20,066 nt of DNA, taken from Pelargonium nanum. Taxonomy: Eukaryota; Streptophyta; Magnoliopsida; Geraniales; Geraniaceae. The notes below the pieces were generated by a model. That model was not told the origin of the DNA. It saw only the letters and a list, made by a program, of their open reading frames with translations, and searched no databases. A program made the translations under genes and the position numbers. Positions 1 to 8,579 of the stretch are shown piece by piece (the stretch's first letter is position 1; every line of letters starts with the position of its first letter). The DNA is taken from assembly GCA_036897485.1 (NCBI GenBank), contig JAYMTF010002014.1, positions 1-20,066 on the forward strand, read 5' to 3'.

Positions 1-413
1 AACAACTATGTTGCATACCTCCAGCGATTTATCAACTTGTCCACAAAGTTCTGTTAATGGATTTGATGTCTCCTATACCCCATTATTCAGAAGAGAAAAT
101 TCAAAAACGAATGTGCATCGTCTAGAATTTACTTCCTGTATTATTGCTTGCCATTTTCACCTATTACCCATCATCAACCACAATATCTTGACAGCTGTAA
201 AGCCTGAGCTGGATCTAAGCCGACCCAAGACATAAATCTGGATATCCATGATTCATTAACCCATTTACCCATTTTTGACACTATGGGCGAAGACGAGAAA
301 TTGGAGAGATTTTCATGATATTTTGCTGACCTGCACAAATGGACGGTTAGGATTGTGCCACGTCATCAACATGAGATGAACATGCATGGCGGCTACATGC
401 GTGAATGGTTTTC

Positions 414-435
414 GATGATGATGATGATGATGATG

Positions 436-466
<31 letters not shown>
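414..466. repeat. Compound microsatellite (GAT)n(AAT)n
   Basis: About eight GAT units run directly into about ten AAT units, with a TGATAAT transition. This is a simple trinucleotide repeat in intergenic DNA and is likely length-polymorphic. Confidence 0.95.
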
Positions 467-468
<2 letters not shown>

Positions 469-1011
469 GGGTAAAATTCATTCCAATGAAACACAGTGAC
501 TATTGAATATTAAGTACTTGTGTCGTGTACGAAGGCAATGGATGATGGTGACGCATGACTTCAATTTTGATGGGCTAACAGCTAACAGTAACAAGACATG
601 ATCAATGGCTCGTCACTCGTGACTCACAACTTGTGTTCGTGTCTCTCAATAATGCACAATGATATGATATGATGTATAGTACAATACAAACTAATTTTCA
701 AATGAAATGGAGTGACACAACTTCCAATCAAGTTGGAAAAATTCCGCATAAAAACATTTTGGAGGGGCCGAAGCACAAGGTCAAGCCTAAAGTTTTAATC
801 AAGTTCAAATTATAAATAACAATCTAATTATATACCTTATGCATTTTTTGACTCGGGTCAAATTAGTGAGCAAGATATGTTGTAATTTTCTCTACGTGTT
901 AATTAAGACAATTATTTAATAAATATTCTATATCTAGAGTTTGAGGAGGTGGAGACGATGGAATGGTTGACAGAGACAATATAACCGTTGCAGCTCTGCA
1001 ACATGCTCAAT

Positions 1012-1013
1012 TA

Positions 1014-1062
<49 letters not shown>
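1012..1062. repeat. Compound microsatellite (TA)n(GA)n
   Basis: About eleven TA units are followed directly by about fourteen GA units. Dinucleotide compound repeats of this kind are common in plant intergenic DNA. Confidence 0.95.
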
Positions 1063-1065
<3 letters not shown>

Positions 1066-1373
1066 GTACTGAATTATTGATTACTTGAAGTTAATAGAAT
1101 TGCCATGAAAGCTCGTTTATGAGCCAAGGCCTTATCATTTCTGATGTTGTGCTCGAATTTGCATTTTATTTCTTAAGGTCACACCAATCAGAAGCTTAAG
1201 ATATTATTTTTAAGTTTCTAGAGCCTACACAAGAGTAGCACACAATTAAACGAAGATATGAATGTGCGACAAAACCACATCAGACGTTAGAATAAGAAGT
1301 AAGGCTTAGAAACAATGATTATTGGGTTGACATGAATAAAAACTGAATATTTGTGAAAACTTGAACTTTTATG

Positions 1374-1513
1374 CTTTCGGCGACAACTTCTTCGTGCACT
1401 TAGAGACTTTTCGTGACTACACTTTTGGCGGCAACAACTACTGACTTTCGGTGACAAGATATGAGTTTGAGTGATGTAATGTGTTGTCGCGGAAATTGAA
1501 ATTTCTTGTAGTG
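1374..1513. mobile_element. 3' end of a CACTA-like (En/Spm) transposon
   Basis: The segment ends in TTTCTTGTAGTG (1502-1513), the reverse complement of the CACTACAAGAAA terminus typical of plant CACTA elements. Before it lie subterminal repeats of one degenerate unit: TTTCGGCGACAAC near 1375, TTTTGGCGGCAAC near 1423, TTTCGGTGACAAG near 1445, and an inverted TTGTCGCGGAAA near 1484. Clustered subterminal repeats in both orientations next to a CACTA terminus are the hallmark of the superfamily. No matching CACTACAAG end was found upstream, so this is a remnant or the element begins outside the window. The left boundary is approximate. Confidence 0.72.
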
Positions 1514-2259
1514 CAAGTCCTTACACGTAGATTGGTAGAGATCCAAAAGTTTGTTCTCAATTTGTATTAATAATTGTAATTATCTCTTTCTCCATTACAT
1601 TGAAACAATTTACTTTGGATGATTCTTGTTATGAACATGATTTGTGTAGATATTTGTGGATTTGTAGTTGTTATTCATTGCTTGATTAGGACCTCTAAAC
1701 CCTATAAGTCAGCTTAAAGGTAGAGTTTGAGATATCGTTTTGTATTAATATGTTTTGATATCATATGCGTTTAATATGTTTAACACTAGTATTAGTGTTA
1801 GATTTATATTATTTTACTAATTGAATCTCATCCGATTTATTTTGACCCAGAAAAGAGTGCTAATTCTAAGATACTTACCTACATTTTTTTCCAGAAATCA
1901 ATTAAAAATCATACAAAGTATCGTGTCTTAAAAAAACCCATTATCTTAATTGATTAATTAATCCAACTTACCCGTCAAAAAGATACTAAAGTATAGTTTT
2001 ATTTGTTATTTTACAAAAAGAAAGTATAAAAAGCTATTTTCTGATGATAGGAGTGTGGAGTACATGCCAATATATGATGTATATATATGATCCTCGATTC
2101 CAATAATCTATTAATATTGTCAGAGTAGACTGACCACCAAGTCCACAACTTGACACTCATAGATCTACAACTTCCATTATCATAATATTTTATTGGGACC
2201 AAAGCTGTCCAAAACCATGTGCATTTGTATCACCACTCATTTCTCTCAAATAATGATCT

Positions 2260-2277
2260 GATAGATAGATAGATAGA
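2260..2277. repeat. Short (GATA)n microsatellite
   Basis: Four and a half GATA units, about 300 bases upstream of the AAP-A start. This is a simple repeat with no assigned role. Confidence 0.85.
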
Positions 2278-2571
2278 TCTAACGATTCTGTTTCTTCATC
2301 AAATGGCACTGCACTCACACCAGATTTGGAGTTCTTACAAATTTTTGGATTCTAATACAAAAACCCAAACATCACTTACGAATGTCCGTTTCTTGTTTGT
2401 CCATTAGCAGCAAAAATGATCCCTCCAACTTTACGACTTTTCTGTAAATCGAATACAGCCAATTTCAAGAACCTTTTCTCTACGAGTCTTGTTTCTTCTC
2501 TGAGGAGCTGAAACTGAAACTGATAGGGAAAAGGGACCCAGTTCATAAGGAACCGCCTAAAAGTCTTTACA

Positions 2572-5119
2572 ATGTTGAGGTAATTAATTTTGCAAATGTT
2601 TTTATCTCTAAATTTTATTTATATATTTATAGATGTGTTTGATACGTGTATATATATTGTGTTCTTAGCCACAACTACACAAAGCTATCAAACAGCAGCC
2701 GCTTCTCTGCGGCGGAGATTGAGATGTCAGTCGGCGGAGACCACCGCATCAACAGTCTCGAAATCTGTCGCGACAAGTTCGTCGACGACGATGGCCGTCC
2801 CGCAAGAACAGGTAATTGATTATATTAATGTTTAAGGTTTTTGTAATCAGCTACGAAATTTTGTATCGACCAAAATTCGTAGCTGATTCAGTCAGCTACA
2901 TAATCAGTTACGGGTCCGGTCCGCAGCTGATTTTGTAGCTGATTGCAGTTTCTCTTGTAGTGTTGTTTAGTACTCACTTGTTGTATGTGTTGAAACATTT
3001 GATTAGGAACTTTGTGGAGTTGTGTGGCTCATATCATCACCGCCGTGATCGGCTCCGGCGTGCTGTCTCTGGCATGGAGTACGGCGCAGCTGGGGTGGAT
3101 TGCAGGGCCAGTTGCTTTGCTCTGTTTCGCTCTCGTCACCTACGTGTCCTCTTTTCTCCTGGCGGACTGTTACCGGACACCGGACTCTGTCACCGGGAAG
3201 CGAAACTATTGTTACATGGATGCGGTGAGAGAGAATCTTGGTGAGAAACAGACATGGTTCTGTGGTTTTCTTCAAATGTTGAGTTTCTATGGCACTGCGG
3301 TTGCTTATGTAATCACAACCGCAACCTGCATGAGGTAATTGCTCGTCGTATTGTGTCTTGAAGTCAATTGTATGTGCGCGTTGGTGTGTACTGAATATAT
3401 GAGGTATGTATGTGTGGATTTGCAGAGCGATTCACAAATCGAACTGCTACCACGAGGAAGGACACGACGCTCCGTGTGCGTCTGGGGACACAATTTACAT
3501 GGTTCTGTTCGGGGTGCTTCAGATATTCATGTCGCAGATACCAGATTTGCATTCCATGGGGTGGGTTTCGATTGTGGCGGCCCTCATGTCCTTTACCTAT
3601 GCCTCCATTGGATTCGGCCTAGGCTTTAAGACAGTCTTAGGTACGTTCCATGTTATTTGTATTTTACTTTTCTCTCCCCGGATATTGCCAATTCGTTGGT
3701 TTTGTTCATTGTTTTGTGTATGTGTTTGTACTTTCAGAGAATGGGGTGATACAGGGGAGCATAACAGGAGTACCAGCTCCTTCTACAGCCAAGAAGGTGT
3801 TTTTAGTGTTCCAAGCACTTGGGGATATTGCTTTTGCTTATCCATATGCACTTATTCTTCTTGAAATTCAGGTACTCAATTTTCAACTCTCAAAATTAGT
3901 AACTCATTTTTTTTTTCAAATATAAACAAATAGATAGTTACTTTAGATTTTCTTGACATGGAAGTGTTGATCATTGTTGACCATCGGTTTTTGACAATGA
4001 CGGACGTTTCTTTTCTGTTATCTTCCACTCATTGTTTTGGTTTTGGCCGTTAAATTTAACTCCAATTTCTTTTGTTTTGAATGACACAAGTTTTATTATA
4101 ACATTAATAAAAAAAATGTTTTGTCAATTTCGAGAGTAGTGGTAACTGAAATTAGATGGGTCAACTGAAAAAAGTTTTCTTTTGGGTAAGTCACCAACAC
4201 ACTACTTAGGTACTGTAGTGTCATATGTTCAAGTCGCCTTATTATTCAATATTGTTGAATTTGAAAGGATACTGTACGGTCGCCTCCAGCAGAAAACAAG
4301 ACAATGAAGAAGGCTTCCATGATTGCAATATTCGTCACAACCTTCTTCTATTTCTGCTGCGGATGCTTCGGATATGCTGCTTTCGGCAACGCCACGCCTG
4401 GAAACCTCTTGACTGGCTTTGGCTTTTACGAGCCTTATTGGCTCATTGATTTCGCTAACGCTTGCATTATTCTTCACCTTATCGGAGGATACCAGGTAAT
4501 CTTTACTACTTGCAATGCTTTTATAAAACTAATATATGATCTTTAACTATCATATTAAACTTTTAGTTAAAATAATCATTTACACAATATTAAAGCACGT
4601 ATAAAATGTGAATGCATGTGATGAGGCTTTCAACTATCAGTTTAAACTTTTAGTTGAGACGATCCTTACGACTTCTTCTGATCTCTCTGTTTCATTTTCT
4701 TGTGCTTTGTTCAGGTGTTCAGTCAGCCATTATTTGCTACGGTTGAGAAATGGTTGGCCAACAAGTTCCCCAACTCTGGATTTGTGAATAGCTTCTACTC
4801 TGTGAAATTACCAATGCTGCCTCCTCTGCAAATTAATCTTCTGCGGATCTGTTTCCGAACTGTCTATGTTGTGTCCACAACCGGCGTAGGCATTTTGTTT
4901 CCCTACTTCAACAGTATTTTGGGGGTGTTGGGAGCTTTGAATTTATGGCCTTTGGCAGTCCATTTTCCAGTGGAAATGTACTTTGTGCAAAAGAAGATTG
5001 GGTCTTGGACAAGAAAATGGATTGTTCTGAGACTGTTTAGCTTCATCTGCTTGCTTGTCACCATTGTGGGCTTGATTGGGTCTATTGAGCAAATTGTCAG
5101 TGAGAAATTAGGAGACTAA
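2572..5119 (+). CDS. Amino acid permease (AAP7-like), copy A, seven coding exons
   Basis: This is an AAAP-superfamily proton/amino-acid symporter, expected in the plasma membrane with about 11 membrane segments. Proposed exons are 2572-2579, 2669-2811, 3007-3334, 3426-3640, 3738-3871, 4268-4495 and 4715-5119. They join in frame to 486 residues, close to the usual AAP length. Family motifs are visible: AHIITAVIGSGVLSLAW (exon 3), LADCYRTPDSVTGKRNY, KSNCYHEEGH, FQALGDIAFAYPY, LEIQDTVRSPPAENKTMKKAS, CGCFGYAAFG and LLTGFGFYEPYWLIDFAN. The ENGVIQGSITG stretch and the tryptophan-rich tail point to the AAP7 type. The first exon gives only 8 coding bases (ATGTTGAG); if it is not used, the in-frame ATG at 2724 gives 465 residues. 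Intron 2 holds a CACTA-like end. The acceptor before exon 6 (TTTGAAAG, ending 4267) is weak, with a purine-rich tract. AAP-B, about 3.5 kb downstream, is its tandem paralogue. Family assignment is secure; substrate is not readable from the sequence. Confidence 0.93.
2846..2962. mobile_element. CACTA-like transposon end inside AAP-A intron 2
   Basis: The segment ends in TTTCTCTTGTAGTG (2949-2962), a CACTA terminus in 3' orientation. It carries subterminal copies of a unit near ATCAGCTACGAAATT in both orientations: forward at 2846, inverted at 2870 (AATTCGTAGCTGATT), forward again at 2890 and 2901 (CAGCTACATAA, CAGTTACGG), and a GCAGCTGATTTTGTAGCTGA pair at 2923-2942. These inverted units can pair into hairpins in the pre-mRNA. 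The opposite terminus is missing, so the copy looks truncated. It fills more than half of intron 2 (2812-3006) and ends 44 bases before exon 3. The unit differs from that of the element ending at 1513, so it is a different family. Confidence 0.68.
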
Positions 5120-5589
5120 CTTGAAGATCGATGCTCGTGGTTTCTCAAGTTTTGATAAATGAAATTAGTTTTACAAAGCAAAATAGTGTGGTTCTTCATA
5201 AGTTTTGTTTAGTGGATTTTGGAGGATGTCAATCAAAGGTGTATCATATTTTCTCTAAACATGATTGTACATCACCATTTATGTCATTATTATTCCACAC
5301 CATGTGATTTCAAGAAGGATGGTGAAATTAATAATTCAATCGTGGGAAATCAATATATTTTTGAATTGACCATATCTTTAATATATATATTGGTTGATGA
5401 TGATTGATGCATGTGATATTGGGAACTATTTTTGCCCGATTGCATTCAGCTTAGCACGAGAAATTCACTGCCGATACACACAAAAAATTATAAAAAAATT
5501 ATTGTCAATCACGGTACGACACGTGGCCTTGGAAGTTGGAAGTCATGTCATCGGTCAAAATCAGGCCAATCTTGAACAAATGACGGATT

Positions 5590-5716
5590 GAGTCAAAACG
5601 GGTTGACATATGACACTAGAGGTCAAACCACTCATCAGGTCAAGTTTGGTCAAACTTAGTCAACTTGAACTTGGTCAAACCCTTGAACAAGGTCGATTCA
5701 AGAGTCAAATTCGTAG
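5590..5716. promoter_or_regulatory. Dense W-box-like TTGAC/GTCAA cluster
   Basis: At least eight copies of GTCAA or its complement TTGAC occur within about 125 bases, many as GGTCAAAC or GGTCAAGT. GGTCAA is the complement of TTGACC, the core W-box bound by WRKY factors. Two further copies lie just upstream (5504, 5555). The cluster is about 750 bases before the ARM gene start. It may be a regulatory cluster or simply a degenerate repeat of a dead transposon; the sequence does not decide. Confidence 0.4.
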
Positions 5717-6316
5717 ATAATCAGTACACTAAAGCCAAAACACTTGCGGAAACGTCCGCAAGACAATCCGTGACACCTTGGTGCAAAGTTTGGGGAAGTA
5801 GTCTCTCCTCTTTGAAAAGCGCTTCGTGTAAGGGGTCTGATCTTGAGCATAAGATCAAGATCAAGAGGAGCTAGAACTAGAAAAGTTCCCTCTCCCTCAG
5901 TTAGGGACCGCATCCTCACCCTTCCCGTAAAGCTGGGAGAGCTCTCAGAGGTTTGTGGATATCAAACTAAGAGAAAAAGTCCACATGTAAGTCTCTCGAT
6001 GTTTCAACCAATCACACGCCACCACGTCATCAAATGAATTTGAGTTCTACAAATAGAGGTTTCCACTAAAAGTAAACCTCACATTCTCACTCCGGTAAAA
6101 ATTGAACTCTTGGAAGTGTATTATGAATCTTCTTAAACATTAAAATTATCCAAACACCTGATTTTGCTCAAACTCAACATTTCATTGGATCCCACACACA
6201 ATATTAAAGTCATAGGTATCATCTTTGTATATCCAAAGACATGACCGGCTTCTTCCAATGCTAATCAAACATACATTAATCAAAATCATTGGAATCATCT
6301 ATCTAAAATTTGTCTT

Positions 6317-6326
6317 ATATATATGG
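6317..6326 (+). promoter_or_regulatory. TATA box of the ARM-repeat gene
   Basis: TATATATATGG begins about 112 bases before the ATG at 6429, a sensible core promoter distance. A second candidate, ATATATAATT at 6341-6350, is nearer. Either could serve. Confidence 0.45.
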
Positions 6327-6428
6327 TTTAGTTTCTTGGATATATAATTACATTTGTCACCTCTTAAGCACACTACAACTATTACTCCACATGACACCCT
6401 TCATCACATTACATTGAAACCTGCAACT

Positions 6429-7358
6429 ATGTCAACAACATCATCTAGGGCACACGACACCATCATGGACTGTCTCTCCGAAGCTCAATATGGATCCCAT
6501 GAAGCTCAGCTCAAGGCTCTTCAAACCCTAGCTTCCATCACCAAGGTCAGTCCCCAAAACCGAAACCTCGTCGCACAATCCGACGGAGCCATCTCCACCT
6601 TCCTCAATCTCTCCAAATCCTCCTCAGCCGCCATCCAAACCCTCTCGCTCTCCGTCCTCTTCAACCTCTCCTTAAACCCCGACAAAAAACATTCCCTCGC
6701 GGACACCAAAACCATCCACCACCTCAACTCCATAGTCCTCGATCCCTCGAGCTGTCCCGAATCAAGAAAGCTGGCCTCGTCCCTGATCTGCAGCCTCGCG
6801 ATGCTGGACAGGAACAAGGCCAAGTTCGGGGCCGCGGGGACCATAGAGTCCCTCGTCAGGGCACTCTCTGGTCCCCGCGGGGACGCGGACCACCACCTCA
6901 TTAGTACTCTCGCAGAGCTCGTGCAGTTCCACGGGAACTGCACACTGGCCGTGTGGGCCGGAGCTGTGGAGGTACTCTTAGAGGTGGTGGAGAGCCCCGG
7001 CGGCGAGGAGCTTGCTGGGAGCTCACTGGCGGTTCTGGGTCTGCTGGCGCGGTTCGATCAGGGACTGAGCGGGCTGATGGGGACGGAGGGGATAGTGAGA
7101 AGGATGGTGGAGGTGTTGAAAGGAAGGTGCATGCTGAGCAAAGAAGGTGCGGCGGAGATTCTTGTGCGGTTGTTCGATGAAAGCGAGGATTTTGTGAAAG
7201 ATGCTTTGAGGTTTTCGGAGCTGTCGACGGTTCTTGCTGATGTTTCAGTGAGAGGATCGGTGAGAGCTAGAGAGAAAGCTGGTTTGCTTATGAAGAAGAT
7301 CATGGAGGTTGATTTGGACTCCTATAATGATGGGATTGGGAGCCCCATGTTGTTTTAG
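6429..7358 (+). CDS. Armadillo-repeat protein, intronless, no U-box
   Basis: A single open frame of 309 residues. I chose ATG 6429 because the longer frame upstream starts only from a TTG. The protein is nearly all helical armadillo repeats, seen as recurring leucine- and alanine-rich units: HEAQLKALQTLASITK (about residue 23), AIQTLSLSVLFNLSLNPDKK (about 66), SRKLASSLICSLAMLDRNK (about 110), ELAGSSLAVLGLLARF and KEGAAEILVRLFDES. This pattern matches the C-terminal ARM region of plant U-box (PUB) E3 ligases and their ARM-only relatives. There is no U-box, so ubiquitin ligase activity of its own is unlikely. It may bind proteins as a scaffold or adaptor, which is inference. The coding part is GC-rich compared with its surroundings. 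It lies between two tandem permeases with no evident functional link. Confidence 0.88.
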   Translation: MSTTSSRAHDTIMDCLSEAQYGSHEAQLKALQTLASITKVSPQNRNLVAQSDGAISTFLNLSKSSSAAIQTLSLSVLFNLSLNPDKKHSLADTKTIHHLNSIVLDPSSCPESRKLASSLICSLAMLDRNKAKFGAAGTIESLVRALSGPRGDADHHLISTLAELVQFHGNCTLAVWAGAVEVLLEVVESPGGEELAGSSLAVLGLLARFDQGLSGLMGTEGIVRRMVEVLKGRCMLSKEGAAEILVRLFDESEDFVKDALRFSELSTVLADVSVRGSVRAREKAGLLMKKIMEVDLDSYNDGIGSPMLF

Positions 7359-7538
7359 TACATAATCATTTGTAGACGTTTTTTGAGAATAATGTTATGG
7401 AAGTGATCTTCATGAGCATCATCAAGATTGTTAATTAAATTTAGTTACATTTAAGAACATATGCCATCACAGTAAAGTAAATTGAATTCAAGTGACTAAT
7501 ATTTTTTTAACTCAAAAAGTAAACTTTATTAATTTATA

Positions 7539-8002
7539 TTATCGATCCACTACCAAAGTAACAATCTCGGGAGGGGATCGCAAACCAATCCGAACCTCCA
7601 AACCTGACGAAGGCATTGATAGCTTAGCTAATGCATGGACACATTGATTGGCATATCGACACACAAAACAAAACAAGACCTCATCTAACTACGACACTAA
7701 CCACCGAATATCCTCAATTAACAAGCCGAAGGCACTGTTGTCATCCCTTCTAGCCTGCATTGCTCACACCACCACCAAAGAATTTGATTCTACTGTTACC
7801 CCGACCATCCCCTACCCAAATTCCACTCCAAAGCCGCTCGTACTGTCGCAGCCTCCACCATACCCAACTAGCTTGAACGCCCTCCATCCCATACCTTTCC
7901 ACTCTAATTGCGTACCACTCACCCTGCCATGTATTTCCCGACTTAACGAATCACCGCTCCATCGACATTTAGCTTCAACCGTTCCTTTGGTGGTCTCTCC
8001 CA
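7539..8002 (-). pseudogene. LINE-derived RNase H domain, 5'-truncated and broken
   Basis: Read on the minus strand, the segment opens with WERPPKERLKLNVDGAV, the start of the plant RVT_3/RNase H-like domain of non-LTR retrotransposon ORF2. It closes with FGLLIEDIRWLVS, an in-frame stop, LDEVLFCFVCRYANQ, CVHALAKLSM and PPEIVTLVVDR, then a stop at 7539. The middle is frameshifted and carries stops, so it is dead. After the stop come an AT-rich tail and an A-run on the minus strand (near 7501-7507). The similar sequences TGACTAATAT (7493-7502) and TGAACTAATAT (8012-8022) flank it and may be an imperfect target duplication. The insertion would be about 510 bp. Open frames on the plus strand here are shadows. 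Confidence 0.82.
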
Positions 8003-8022
8003 CCTTCCAACTGAACTAATAT

Positions 8023-8579
8023 AGATTCATTGGGACGAGCAATACACGTCGTATGTCATACTTTTATTTTTTCACTTATTAGCCAATAGTATAGTAGCAC
8101 CTGGCAAATACAAGTAATATAAAATTTAATTGGAGTTTCATCACTATAGAATTTGATTTTAACCAAAGACCTTTGTCAATCCGAAAATTAAAATACAAGA
8201 CTTGTTACTATTTTTGTTGATATACTTAATCAAATCAGTTTAAATGTGCTACAACAAAAATAAGAGAGTCAATCAAATTTATTCTTAATTCCTATAAGAA
8301 TGAGAATGGAAAGTCATGTTAACACTTTAAAAGCAATAAAACTAAACAAGTAAATAAAAGGTCATACCAGCTACCAGAGACGTGCCATTGTAACATAAAC
8401 TATTATGACGTTAGCTCCACTAATTTTCCAAAACTCTGCTTATTAAAACTGTATAAACAACTGGAAATCGGATTGTACAAGCAATACAATTCTCAGATTT
8501 TAGTTTTGTCTTCCCATCAATAAATACCCATTCCTATCAATTCATCACAAACCCAAACGAACCTGAAGAAAGAGATCAG
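8023..8579. other. AAP-B upstream region
   Basis: AT-rich sequence with no gene recognised. It probably contains the AAP-B promoter and leader; the TATA box is listed separately. Confidence 0.55.
8452..8458 (+). promoter_or_regulatory. TATA box of AAP-B
   Basis: TATAAAC lies 122 bases before the ATG at 8580. This fits a core promoter with a 5' leader of about 90-100 bases. Confidence 0.5.

Larger units (their letters stand above)
1..2571. other. Intergenic region upstream of AAP-A
   Basis: No gene is recognised here. A 75-codon open frame at 8-235 resembles no family I know and lacks supporting context. The stretch is AT-rich and holds three microsatellites and one CACTA-like transposon end, listed separately. 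The last 100 bases or so, rich in TTTCTC and TTCTTCTC, look like the 5' leader of AAP-A. I could not place a convincing TATA box for that gene. An AACGG-type MYB site (TAACCGTTGCA, 982-992) lies here but stands alone. Confidence 0.6.
5120..6428. other. Intergenic region between AAP-A and the ARM gene
   Basis: No gene is recognised. 5120-5480 is AT-rich and probably includes the AAP-A 3' UTR. 5490-6180 differs in character: less AT-rich, with a TTGAC/GTCAA cluster, a CGTCATC-type motif, and CTACAAATAGAGG at about 6050 that looks like a TATA region. This resembles the promoter part of an LTR or another transposon remnant, but I could not find TG...CA ends with a 5-bp duplication, so no element is claimed. 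6181-6428 is the likely promoter and leader of the downstream gene. Confidence 0.5.

Noticed and set aside
8-235. A 75-codon plus-strand open frame at the left edge that could be a last exon of an upstream gene.
   Set aside because: No recognisable domain, no convincing acceptor, and ordinary composition; nothing distinguishes it from chance.
5490-6180. A solo LTR with a TATA-like CTACAAATAGAGG region.
   Set aside because: No TG...CA ends with matching 5-bp flanks could be found, so the suggestion stays in the intergenic note.
6521-6943. A 140-codon minus-strand frame opposite the ARM gene.
   Set aside because: It is a shadow of a GC-rich coding region; the plus-strand frame shows clear ARM repeats.
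7648-8019. A 123-codon plus-strand open frame rich in proline, serine and threonine.
   Set aside because: It is the antisense of the LINE RNase H relic on the minus strand, where the real domain motifs are.
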